Shown here: piece by piece, positions 28,201 through 34,976 of the stretch
Position numbering within the stretch: the stretch's first letter is position 1
Layout of the letters: every line of letters begins with the position of its first letter
Source: Flammeovirgaceae bacterium
GTDB lineage: Bacteria > Bacteroidota > Bacteroidia > Cytophagales > Cyclobacteriaceae
DNA length: 64,000 nucleotides
Assembly (NCBI GenBank): GCA_024638265.1
Contig: JAHEKQ010000005.1
Span: forward strand, 1-64,000
Direction: 5' to 3'
Program-made: the position numbers and the translations under genes
The notes under the pieces: model-generated
What the model was told of the DNA's origin: nothing
Databases searched by the model: none
The model's input: the letters and a program-made list of their open reading frames with translations, nothing else

Positions 28201-28560
28201 ATCTCAATGGAAGATGTTGAAATCGCTTATGATGATATTCCCGGATGGTCAGTAGCTTCTGAGGGCAAAGTCACCGTTGCCCTGGATATATCCATTACTG
28301 ATGAACTCAGGATGGAAGGAATTGCCCGGGATTTCGTCAATCGCATTCAAAACCTGAGGAAAGACCAAGGCCTGGACGTACAGGACCGTATCACGATTGC
28401 CGTTCATGCGGGATCTGAGTTGGTAAAGAATTCCTTATTGGAACATCGCGATTATATTTGCAGGGAAACTCAGGCAAATGAACTGAATTTTGCCGAACGT
28501 CTCAATAACGAGGTAACCATAGAAATAGATGAAAACAAGCTGGAAGTTAGTATTGCATGA
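25264..28560 (+). CDS. ileS: Isoleucyl-tRNA synthetase
   Basis: This class I aminoacyl-tRNA synthetase of 1098 residues has the HIGH-like GIHH (55-58) inside PSANGTPGIHHVMARTVKD, the editing-domain segment VTTEDGTGIVHISRTFGADD, DQTRGWFFTLH, and KMSKR (647-651). The long form with a large C-terminal domain and GIHH/KMSKR motifs resembles the IleS2-like type common in Bacteroidota. The start is a GTG overlapping the MMPL stop by 4 bp; the stop overlaps the lspA ATG, so the three genes are one transcription unit. Confidence 0.95.
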   Translation: MKYREYKEKNPAQMTGELLRYWKENQVFEKSVNNRPKDNSFTFYEGPPSANGTPGIHHVMARTVKDLFCRFKTMTGYRVERKGGWDTHGLPVELQVEKELGISKEDIGKKITVEEYNARCRETVMKYKGEWDALTDQMGYWVDLDDPYVTFKPEYIETLWWLLRQLYDKGLLYKGYTIQPYSPAAGTGLSSHELNQPGTYKNVKDTTITAQFKVKGTENDYFLAWTTTPWTLAANNGLAIGENIEYVKVSTFNQYTYEKVNVILAKDRMSAYFNEKASEIPLDEYKPGDKLIPYQVIDSFKGKKLTGMRYEQLMPYIPLPDPAFTVVAGDFVTTEDGTGIVHISRTFGADDFKASVQHGLPGVFVKDEEGNDVPIVDKQGRYVNEITDFAGMYVRNEYYPKEEMPEKSLDVQIAIKLKEDNKAFLVNKYEHTYPHCWRTDKPVLYYPMDSWFIKTTALKDKLVDLNNTINWKPESTGKGRFGNWLENLVDWNLSRSRFWGTPLPIWVSEDGLEQKCIGSIAELREEVKISVGKGFMASELPEDFDPHRPFVDDIILVSESGNKMKRVPDLIDVWFDSGAMPYAQLHYPFENEDAFKDNYPADFIAEGVDQTRGWFFTLHAIAALLFDSVAFRNVIANGLVLDKDGNKMSKRLGNAIDPFKTLEQYGPDATRWYMISNANPWDNLKFNLDGVDEVKRRFFGTIQNTYSFFALYANLDEFTYQEDPIPLNKRTESDQWILSKLNTTIGKVRDSLNDYEPTRAARLIMNFTIDDLSNWYVRLNRKRFWKGEYSDDKIAAYQTLYVCLITIAKLSAPIAPFYFDRLFLDLNTVSGLEDAESVHLTDYPSSDESLIDPVLEDKMGQAQRISSLVHSLRKKHRIKVRQPLHKILLPQISNEFRDHVMAVKDIILNEINIKEIEFVTEDSGILVKRIKPNFRKIGQTYGSDTQVVAKVIQSMDNDAIAALEEDDRFTFTVDGKDYTISMEDVEIAYDDIPGWSVASEGKVTVALDISITDELRMEGIARDFVNRIQNLRKDQGLDVQDRITIAVHAGSELVKNSLLEHRDYICRETQANELNFAERLNNEVTIEIDENKLEVSIA

Positions 28561-29273
28561 CTAAGAAAGCCTTACCTTTTTTCCTGATAGCTTTGGCTGT
28601 TATAGTGGTGGACCAGACCAGTAAACTGCTGGTTTATTACAATATGGATCTCAATACAGAATTCAATGTAATCGGCCAATGGTTCCGAATTCATTACCTT
28701 CTTAACCCCGGTATGGCTTTCGGGTTGAAATGGGAAAGCGAATACGGCAAACTCGCCCTGACAGTTTTTCGCCTGGTCGCTATGGTGGGCATCGGGTATT
28801 ACCTTTACCTCCTGGTTAAGCGCAATTCCCATCGGGGCTTGCTGATCTCTATGGGATTGATTTTGGGAGGCGCTGTAGGAAACGTTATTGACAGTACTTT
28901 CTACGGGGTATTCCTCAATAATGCCCTTCCCGGCTCTCCTACTCCATGGTTTCATGGCCAAGTGATCGATATGCTGTATTTCCCAATGATAAATGGCCGA
29001 TACCCGGAATGGATTCCATTTCTGGGGGGTGATCGCTACCAATTCTTCAGCCCGGTATTTAATGTAGCCGACTCCTCTATATTTATTGGGGTAGTGATTA
29101 TCCTTATCTTCCAGAAGCGCTTCTTTCCTCCCAAAAAGGACCCGCAGGGAAACGAAGTACAGCCTCTTGAATCCATGACCCCGGGAGAACCTATTCCCGA
29201 AACCCAACCTCCAGAACCCGGTTCAACACCGATAACCCCCGAACCGGAAGACCGGGAAGATTCCGGAAAATAA
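28557..29273 (+). CDS. lspA: Lipoprotein signal peptidase (signal peptidase II)
   Basis: LspA removes the signal peptide of diacylglyceryl prolipoproteins in the inner membrane. It has four membrane helices, DQTSKLL near the N-terminus (D20), NPGMAFG, and the two catalytic aspartates D112 (GNVIDSTFYG) and D172 (NVADSSIFIG). At 238 residues it is longer than the common 160-170 because of a periplasmic insertion (about 115-165) and a proline/glutamate-rich tail after residue 200 that is probably disordered. The start overlaps the ileS stop (ATGA). Its stop is part of a 19-bp direct repeat. Confidence 0.94.
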   Translation: MTKKALPFFLIALAVIVVDQTSKLLVYYNMDLNTEFNVIGQWFRIHYLLNPGMAFGLKWESEYGKLALTVFRLVAMVGIGYYLYLLVKRNSHRGLLISMGLILGGAVGNVIDSTFYGVFLNNALPGSPTPWFHGQVIDMLYFPMINGRYPEWIPFLGGDRYQFFSPVFNVADSSIFIGVVIILIFQKRFFPPKKDPQGNEVQPLESMTPGEPIPETQPPEPGSTPITPEPEDREDSGK

Positions 29274-29325
29274 TTACATAATTAATTACTGGATTAATTG
29301 TAGTATTAATTACATAATTAATTAC
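29271..29325. repeat. Pair of 19-bp direct repeats between lspA and padR
   Basis: TAATTACATAATTAATTAC occurs identically at 29271-29289 and 29307-29325, 36 bp start to start. Each copy contains inverted TAATTAATTA/TTACAT-like symmetry, and partial copies continue to about 29335. The first copy includes the lspA stop codon. The spacing (close to 3.5 helical turns), AT-richness and position upstream of padR make an operator for the PadR protein a reasonable guess. Confidence 0.6.
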
Positions 29326-29378
29326 ATAATTATTCTATCATCGTAACCCACTCTGCATAGCATGGATTTTATTTCTTG

Positions 29379-29386
29379 TATATTTG
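29379..29386 (+). promoter_or_regulatory. Candidate -7 element of padR-permease operon
   Basis: TATATTTG matches TAnnTTTG and lies 40 bp before the padR start and 53 bp after the second 19-bp repeat. A convincing -33 element at the usual spacing is not seen, which would fit a regulated promoter. Confidence 0.4.
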
Positions 29387-29426
29387 TACAACTAATGTAT
29401 CTCATTGTCCGTATAAGAATTTAAGA

Positions 29427-29765
29427 ATGAAAGGAACACATATTGGTGATCTCGAAGAACTGGTCTTGTTGTCTGTCGGGAGTCTTTATCGGGAAGCTTA
29501 CGCCGTTAATATTATGAAAGTGATAAAGGAAAATTCAAGGAGGTCTCCTGACGTAACATCCGTGCACTCTGTGCTTAGAAGACTTGAGAAAAAAGGACTT
29601 GTGAATTCTGAGATGGGGGGTTCCAGTGCCGAACGTGGTGGCCGAAGAAAAAGACTCTTCACTTTGACCACAGCGGGCAGGGCTGTATTAGATGATATCA
29701 ATGCCACACGGACAGCATTGTATAGTAAGTTGCCGAAACTGACCATGCAGGGAATATCGATATAA
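29427..29765 (+). CDS. PadR-family transcriptional regulator
   Basis: I place the start at the ATG giving MKGTHIGDLEELVLLSVGSL; the longer in-frame ATG (29376) would overlap the -7 box and add residues unlike the family. The 112-residue protein is a winged-helix PadR: DLEELVLLSVGSLYREAYAVNIMKVI, then SVHSVLRRLEKKGLVNSEMGGSSAERGGRRKRLFTLTTAGRAVL, the recognition helix and wing. Short PadR proteins of this type are commonly coupled to FtsX-like permease genes in Bacteroidota, as here (1 bp gap). It probably autoregulates through the upstream repeats. Confidence 0.88.
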   Translation: MKGTHIGDLEELVLLSVGSLYREAYAVNIMKVIKENSRRSPDVTSVHSVLRRLEKKGLVNSEMGGSSAERGGRRKRLFTLTTAGRAVLDDINATRTALYSKLPKLTMQGISI

Positions 29766-29766
29766 C

Positions 29767-32436
29767 GTGAACCAACAACCTCCAAAATGGGCGAACCGCT
29801 TTCTTGAGTGGTTTTGTAATCCCGAACTATTGGAAGAAATACAGGGAGACCTGTATGAGATCTTTGATGAAAAATTAAGAACCGGGCCAAGCTGGAAAGC
29901 CCGCTGGACATATATCTTCCTGGTCGTAAGGTCATTCAGGTATTCTGTCATTGCACGCAAAAGAAATCGTAAACCACTTTTCATTATGACTGGCAAAAAC
30001 TTCAAAATCGCATTTCGCATCTTATGGAAAGACAAGTTCAATACAGTATTGAACATCCTGGGGCTCTCTATCGGTATTGCCTCATTTTTCCTGATGGGTA
30101 ACTATGTACTTAAGGAACTCAGCTATGATCACTTTCATACCAGGAAGGACAAGATTTACAGGGTATGGCTTAAGGAGGTCTATAATGAAGACAAGGTATT
30201 CTTTAATTCGGTTACCCCTCCCCGATTCGAAAGGTTACTGGAAGAGCATTTCAGCGAGTTTGATGAAGTGATACAGGTCAACCGAAATAGCTACCTGGTA
30301 GGGGAAGCGGATGAACGCTATAATGAATCAGTGTACATAATTAGTCCAGAGTTCTTTGATGTTTTTGATTTCAAAATTCTTTCAGGAGATCCCAAAAACC
30401 CATTGCCGGATCGCAATTCTATTACTATTTCAAGTAGTTATGCGATAAAGTACTTTGGAGAAGATAATCCGTTGGGCCGGTTGATTGAGGTCCAGATGGG
30501 AGAAGAAATACGGGAGTTCAAGGTTTCTTCCGTCATGGCGGATCCACCTGAAAACTCAAGCATAAGCTTTGATCTCGCGATCTCGAACGAAAACAATAAT
30601 GTGATATTCAGCCAGGGTGCAATGGAAGCATGGTTTTCAGTCTCCTCGGAAACCTATGTCCTTGTCGGAGATAATTCTTCGATTGCCACTGTAGAAAGCG
30701 GCATCCAGGATGTCGTGATGGGCTACCTTGAGGGCAGAGTAGAGCGGGGACAGTATAACATAGGATTTCAACCGCTGACAGACATTCATTTAAACCCCGG
30801 TATTCCCCTGGGCTTTGCCCCGGTGGGGAATCCTGACTATGTCTATATTCTTGGTTTTATTTGTGTCCTGATCATCGCTGTAGCCTGTATAAATTATACC
30901 ACCCTTGCTGTAGGACGCTCATTAAAGCGGTACAAAGAGATCGGGATCAGGAAAATCATGGGTGCCCATCAGCGGTCACTTATCTCTCAGTACCTTACCG
31001 AGAGCATTGCAGTCACCTTCTTGGCGCTAATTGTGGGCGTTATACTCGCAGTAGTCCTCCTCCCCTACTTTAACCAATTGACCGGGGCTAACGTTACCCT
31101 TGCCTTTAGTCCGACACAGGTGCTAATGGCCTTTATCTTAATGGGCGTGATGGGAATCGCAGCTGGATTTTATCCTGCCGTTATACTTTCCGGTCAGAAA
31201 GTCACATCAATTTTACAAGGCGGATCCGGTAGAAGCGGGAAAAACAATTTCAGACGAGGAATGGTGGTTTTCCAATTCCTGATCACGGTCTTCCTGGTAA
31301 GCAGCACTTTGATAGTAAAGAAGCAACTCAATTATATGCAGTCCCTGGATCTCGGTTTCGATCACAACGCGGTAATTTCCGTACCACTATATCCTCCACC
31401 GGAAGCTCGTTCTCTCACAGATTTTGTGGAAGGGACCATGGAAAAAGGACAGATTCTTAAAGAAAGGCTAACCCAATATCCGGATATCGAAAGTATAGGC
31501 ATGGGGTCTCATGTCTTTGGTACGCCCGGTTGGGGCAACATATCCTATACCGATGATAATGGTGCCTACTGGAGCTACAACATCCTCTTTGTCGATCCGT
31601 ATTATTTCGAAACCTTTGGAATTGAAATGACTGAAGGTGTGGCGTTTGACCCGGAAAGTGGCCTTGATAAAAGGCAATCAATTATCATTAATGAATCAGC
31701 CGCAAGATATATAGGCTATGATATTGCAATAGGAGAATCCCTGCCGGGATACAACCCTGGTGAACACGCAATCATTGGCGTTGCCAAAGATTTTAATTTT
31801 GAGTCATTACATTCGGAAATCCGGCCATTGGTCATTTCCCAATCCCTGGGCAATATATATTCCATGGTCGCTGATCATGATTATGGTGATTCCCCTTCCC
31901 CAAAACTGGTATTTCGATACACCGGGAATCAACTTTCTTCGATAAAGGACATTCTTGACAGGGAATGGGCCGCTGCCTATCCGGGAGAGGAGTTAAATTT
32001 TGAATTTGTTGAAGAGAATATGAATTTCCAGTACGAGAGTGAAGTACGACTTAACAAACTCGTAACGGTTGCAGGCATCCTGTCTATGATCATTGCATGC
32101 CTCGGGCTGATTGGCCTGGCCGTCCTGGTCACTAACAGCCGCACCAAAGAAATAGGAATACGTAAGATCGTTGGTGCCTCCGTAAGCTCAATATTCGGCA
32201 TGCTGGTGAACAGCTTTGCCATTCAACTGGTCATTGGTGCCATCATATCAATCCCATTCACTTATTGGTTGATGAACAATTGGCTGGAGAATTTTGCCTA
32301 CCAGGTAAATATCGGGCCGGTCGTATTCATTGTCAGTTGCCTCATTTCCGTCGCAGTTGCATTATTGGTAATCACTTTTCACACCCTAAGGGCTGCCAGA
32401 AACAACCCGGTGGATGCGTTGAGGATAGATGGGTAG
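29767..32436 (+). CDS. ABC transporter permease, permease-prefix/MacB-FtsX type
   Basis: This 889-residue inner-membrane protein opens with the permease-prefix domain 2 (PPKWANRFLEWFCNPELLEEIQGDLYEIFDEKL, about residues 3-75), then FKIAFRILWKDKFNTVLNILGLSIGIASFFL, a MacB-type periplasmic domain, and a helix block with GRSLKRYKEIGIRKIMGAHQRSLISQYLTES. A second MacB/FtsX half follows, ending in TKEIGIRKIVGASVSSIFGMLV. It therefore has two four-helix units in one chain. No ATPase gene is adjacent, so it must use one encoded elsewhere. The start is GTG, 1 bp after padR. Such systems often answer envelope stress or antimicrobial peptides, but the signal is unknown. Confidence 0.85.
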   Translation: MNQQPPKWANRFLEWFCNPELLEEIQGDLYEIFDEKLRTGPSWKARWTYIFLVVRSFRYSVIARKRNRKPLFIMTGKNFKIAFRILWKDKFNTVLNILGLSIGIASFFLMGNYVLKELSYDHFHTRKDKIYRVWLKEVYNEDKVFFNSVTPPRFERLLEEHFSEFDEVIQVNRNSYLVGEADERYNESVYIISPEFFDVFDFKILSGDPKNPLPDRNSITISSSYAIKYFGEDNPLGRLIEVQMGEEIREFKVSSVMADPPENSSISFDLAISNENNNVIFSQGAMEAWFSVSSETYVLVGDNSSIATVESGIQDVVMGYLEGRVERGQYNIGFQPLTDIHLNPGIPLGFAPVGNPDYVYILGFICVLIIAVACINYTTLAVGRSLKRYKEIGIRKIMGAHQRSLISQYLTESIAVTFLALIVGVILAVVLLPYFNQLTGANVTLAFSPTQVLMAFILMGVMGIAAGFYPAVILSGQKVTSILQGGSGRSGKNNFRRGMVVFQFLITVFLVSSTLIVKKQLNYMQSLDLGFDHNAVISVPLYPPPEARSLTDFVEGTMEKGQILKERLTQYPDIESIGMGSHVFGTPGWGNISYTDDNGAYWSYNILFVDPYYFETFGIEMTEGVAFDPESGLDKRQSIIINESAARYIGYDIAIGESLPGYNPGEHAIIGVAKDFNFESLHSEIRPLVISQSLGNIYSMVADHDYGDSPSPKLVFRYTGNQLSSIKDILDREWAAAYPGEELNFEFVEENMNFQYESEVRLNKLVTVAGILSMIIACLGLIGLAVLVTNSRTKEIGIRKIVGASVSSIFGMLVNSFAIQLVIGAIISIPFTYWLMNNWLENFAYQVNIGPVVFIVSCLISVAVALLVITFHTLRAARNNPVDALRIDG

Positions 32437-32437
32437 C

Positions 32438-32463
32438 TCCACCTACGCCAAGGCTTCGGTGGA
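32438..32463. repeat. Imperfect palindrome after the permease gene
   Basis: TCCACC (32438-32443) pairs with GGTGGA (32458-32463), with an inner GCC/GGC pair. It begins 2 bp after the permease stop. It lacks a T-tract on either side, so it is not a standard intrinsic terminator; a dispersed palindromic element or 3' mRNA-stability stem is possible. Confidence 0.45.
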
Positions 32464-32468
32464 TACAT

Positions 32469-32527
32469 GGGTTGGTGGGTTGGTGGGTTGGTGGGTAGAA
32501 GGGTTAATGGGTTGATGGGTTATGGGG
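32469..32527 (+). repeat. GGGTTGGT tandem repeat with G-quadruplex motif
   Basis: Three copies of the 8-mer GGGTTGGT followed by GGG (32469-32495) give four runs of three G separated by identical TTGGT loops, a perfect G-quadruplex consensus on the plus strand. Degenerate copies (GGGTTAAT, GGGTTGAT, GGGTTATG) continue to about 32527. Confidence 0.75.
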
Positions 32528-32570
32528 CTTAACTTTTAACTTCTGACTTTTGGCTTTTGACTTTAACTTA
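32528..32570. repeat. Degenerate pyrimidine-rich heptamer repeat
   Basis: Units of the kind CTTTTAA, CTTCTGA, CTTTTGG, CTTTTGA, CTTTAA run into the start of the next gene. A 14-bp stretch (32529-32542) recurs in inverted orientation at 46927-46940. Confidence 0.5.
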
Positions 32571-33008
32571 GACTTAATCATATCAGGGGGCCAGACCGGG
32601 GTAGACCGGGCAGCGCTGGACTTTGCATTAAGGCGCGAAATTCGATGTGGCGGCTGGTGTCCTGCCGGGCGACTCGCTGAAGATGGGGTGATTGATGAGA
32701 AATATCCGCTGAAAGAAACATTCTCTTCTGAAGTAGACGAACGGACTACCTTGAACGTAACAGACTCGGAGGCGACGTTGATCCTCCTTTTCGATTACCC
32801 ACCGGATTCCGGAACGGATTTCACCATAAAACAATGCAGAGCTCAATCCAGGCCTTATTATGTACTTCAGGGTAAGGATACCAGGGAATTAAAAGCCTGG
32901 TTGTCGGAACATAAACCCACTGCATTAAATATCGCCGGACCCCGGGAAAGCAATGCTCCGGGTATATATTCCCGCACCATTAAGTTTCTCGAGAATAATT
33001 TGATCTGA
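32550..33008 (+). CDS. YpsA-type putative molybdenum carrier (SLOG/Rossmann-like)
   Basis: This 152-residue protein shows the putative molybdenum-carrier signature LIISGGQTGVDRAALDFALRREIRCGGWCPAGRLAEDGVIDEKYPL, then a long TLNVTDSEATLILLFDYPPDSGT segment and a final LNIAGPRESNAPGIY. The fold is Rossmann-like, related to DprA/LOG (SLOG) nucleotide-binding proteins, so binding of a nucleotide or a nucleotide-like signal is plausible; molybdenum binding is only inferred from family naming. The start must be TTG at 32550: an in-frame stop lies at 32544 and there is no ATG before the conserved core. The first codons therefore derive from the heptamer repeat. Confidence 0.75.
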   Translation: MAFDFNLDLIISGGQTGVDRAALDFALRREIRCGGWCPAGRLAEDGVIDEKYPLKETFSSEVDERTTLNVTDSEATLILLFDYPPDSGTDFTIKQCRAQSRPYYVLQGKDTRELKAWLSEHKPTALNIAGPRESNAPGIYSRTIKFLENNLI

Positions 33009-33056
33009 CTTTGTCCCGATCTTTCATCTTTCTTTCATTTTCTTTATGTTTAAAAT

Positions 33057-33317
33057 ATGACAGAAATGGAGAGATTTTGGAATCTTGATCAGGATGGAAT
33101 GATCAAGAAATTATACGAAGAAGGTCTTTTTGTCATGTCGATCCGTTATTACGGCTACAAGGTAAACCTGTTCCTACTCAGTGGATCTTTTGTGGAAGTG
33201 TTTTATAATCATAAGCTGGATTGTATTGAAAAGATCCAGGAATTGGATCAGAAACACTCGAGAATGAATTTCTATGCCGATCAGATCAAGGTCGAATACA
33301 GTAGTCTATTCGCATAA
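33057..33317 (+). CDS. Small protein of unknown function (86 residues)
   Basis: The product is rich in tyrosine and phenylalanine (SIRYYGYKVNLFLLSGSFVEVFYNHKLDCIEKIQELD) with no signal peptide. A short beta hairpin (VMSIRYYGYKVNLFLLSGSFVEVFY) is followed by a helical tail, like other small Bacteroidota proteins without assigned function. It looks real: normal codon use, an ATG 4 bp after a TATGTTTA -7-like box (33045-33052), and a terminator hairpin at its 3' end. I do not recognise the family. Confidence 0.6.
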   Translation: MTEMERFWNLDQDGMIKKLYEEGLFVMSIRYYGYKVNLFLLSGSFVEVFYNHKLDCIEKIQELDQKHSRMNFYADQIKVEYSSLFA

Positions 33318-33341
33318 AAAAAGCCCTGTTTTCACAGGGCT
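33316..33341 (-). terminator. Intrinsic terminator between convergent genes
   Basis: AGCCCTGT (33322-33329) pairs with ACAGGGCT (33334-33341) around a TTTC loop. On the minus strand the stem is followed by a run of T (33321-33316), so it terminates the zinc-ribbon gene; in the plus direction the tail is CCTCTTTC, so it may also slow transcripts of the 86-residue gene. Confidence 0.8.
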
Positions 33342-33366
33342 CCTCTTTCATGTAGATTATTTTGGT

Positions 33367-34107
33367 TTAGGCAGGTGCCTCTTCAGTACTGGATTCTGAC
33401 AGTTTTGCTACCCTGAATGTCTTCCTGGTTTTGTAACCGCAGTATCCGCAATTATAATATTTTTCAAGTTCACCTTCTGAGCTGTGCGATGGTTCTTCAA
33501 GAAGCTCCTCCTTAACTACCCTGAGCGTCTGATAGTTGCACTCAGGACATTGATCAGCATGCAGGTGTCCAGAATACTTTTCGATCTTGGTATATCCTGT
33601 TTCCTCATCAATCCATACGTCATAGTCAATGGAGAATACATCTTCCTCTGCCTGCATACCTTCGTCGAGGTAAACATCTTCTTCCTCTTCTGAGAGCAAC
33701 TTCATTGGTTTACCAGTCTTGGGGGATATCCTCGGTTTGTACCTCAATTTCTTCAGCCTCTTTTCTATATAGAACGGATAGTAAAACTTGAGAAGATTCT
33801 GCACGATCACACCAACAATGAGAGCCATCATAACAGTTACAAAGGCCCTTACCCCAATCATAATCGGTGTAAGCTCATCAGAAATAGTATTGACAATTAC
33901 AGAGATTGCTGCAAGGATGATAATGCTTGCTACCCAAAGTGTATTAATTTCATTCTTATTAATGTAATCATACTTCTTCTTTGCATCTCTCATTGAAGAA
34001 AGCATCATAGAATACCCGAGTACAATCAATATTGCAACCGCGCCTAGCCCTATGGAGATGTAAGAGGCAATTTCATTCCATTCAACCAGGGAAATAGGAT
34101 CTTGCAT
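33367..34107 (-). CDS. Membrane protein with C-terminal zinc ribbon
   Basis: The 246-residue protein has three or four N-terminal helices (about 15-40, 55-75, 82-108), followed by a charged linker and an acidic stretch (EEEEDVYLDEGMQAEEDVFSIDYD). The C-terminal segment has CPEC and CGYC about 36 residues apart, a zinc-ribbon of the C-x2-C...C-x2-C type on the cytosolic side. I do not recognise a named family. The N-terminus may sit in the periplasm. It is monocistronic, with a TATATTTG box upstream and a hairpin terminator downstream. Confidence 0.65.
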   Translation of the reverse strand: MQDPISLVEWNEIASYISIGLGAVAILIVLGYSMMLSSMRDAKKKYDYINKNEINTLWVASIIILAAISVIVNTISDELTPIMIGVRAFVTVMMALIVGVIVQNLLKFYYPFYIEKRLKKLRYKPRISPKTGKPMKLLSEEEEDVYLDEGMQAEEDVFSIDYDVWIDEETGYTKIEKYSGHLHADQCPECNYQTLRVVKEELLEEPSHSSEGELEKYYNCGYCGYKTRKTFRVAKLSESSTEEAPA

Positions 34108-34141
34108 AGTCAGTTAGGTTTTTAAGGGTAAGTGTTATTAA

Positions 34142-34149
34142 CAAATATA
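34142..34149 (-). promoter_or_regulatory. Candidate -7 element of the zinc-ribbon membrane gene
   Basis: On the minus strand this reads TATATTTG, a match to TAnnTTTG, about 35 bp before the start codon at 34107. A -33 element is not clear. Confidence 0.4.
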
Positions 34150-34205
34150 TTATTTTTTCCTAAAAAAATCATTCACACAATAAAATCCGCAAAAAAAGAA
34201 GTTTT

Positions 34206-34943
34206 TCAAATATTTATCTCATTTATGTGCGAAATAAGTGCCTCTGAACTTCTTTGAGGTGCTTCCAACATTCCGAGGTGTCCGCAATCTTTTAGTACTA
34301 CCATTTTTGAGTCGGAAACTCGTTCAGATTCTGAAAAAGTTACTTCCTCAGCTATGAACTGATCCTGGTCACCTGATATAAAAAGAATGGGCAATTCCGA
34401 TTTCGCCAACAGTTCAGTATACGCAGGGCGGTCCTTCATCCAACGCGTATAATTGATGATTACATTAATAGGTGTCTGCAATGCAATCCTGTCCATTTTC
34501 TGGTGATTCCCAAAGTTCTCTCTCAGGAATTCTGATGCAAAAAGGGAGTTTACAAATGGTTTCAGAAAGGATTCCTTTCCATTCTTCTCCACAAAACTGA
34601 TCGTGCGTTCGCGGTTTTCTTTCTTTTCTTCGTTGTCTTCCATTGATGTTGAGTGAAAAAGACAGAGTCCGGCCAGTCTTTTTGGGAATCTTCTCAAGAA
34701 CTCCAGGCTTACATAACCCCCCAGGGAATGTCCTACAAGATATAGAGGCCGGTTTTCAGGTAACTCATTCTTCAACCAGTTCGCGACATCAGACAAACTT
34801 TTAATATCCCCGAGGGACGTACCCCCGAATCCGGGGAGATTAACGGTTTTTACGTCAAAGTTTACTGATAATTCATCAGCAACAAAGTCCCAAATCTCTT
34901 CGGATTCACAGAATCCATGAATTAAAACAACTAGGGGTTTCAT
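34206..34943 (-). CDS. Alpha/beta-fold hydrolase
   Basis: The 245-residue protein shows VVLIHGFCESEEIWDFV (oxyanion HG), the nucleophile S73 in LVGHSLGGYVSLEF, the acid near D194 in FISGDQDQF and H222 in DCGHLGMLEAP. It matches the BioH/MenH-like and lipase-like branch of alpha/beta hydrolases. It could be an ester hydrolase or a C-C bond hydrolase; the substrate is unknown. It lies 33 bp after dxs and may be co-transcribed with it. Confidence 0.85.
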   Translation of the reverse strand: MKPLVVLIHGFCESEEIWDFVADELSVNFDVKTVNLPGFGGTSLGDIKSLSDVANWLKNELPENRPLYLVGHSLGGYVSLEFLRRFPKRLAGLCLFHSTSMEDNEEKKENRERTISFVEKNGKESFLKPFVNSLFASEFLRENFGNHQKMDRIALQTPINVIINYTRWMKDRPAYTELLAKSELPILFISGDQDQFIAEEVTFSESERVSDSKMVVLKDCGHLGMLEAPQRSSEALISHINEINI

Positions 34944-34976
34944 GACGCAGTGTTAACCTACGTCAAATTAGCGTGA

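Noticed and set aside
29271-29335. Short direct repeats as a CRISPR array
   Set aside because: There are only two full copies, spacers are not regular beyond one, the sequence is AT-rich low complexity and no cas genes are near.
29376-29426. padR start at 29376
   Set aside because: It overlaps the -7 box and adds residues unlike PadR; the ATG at 29427 fits the family.
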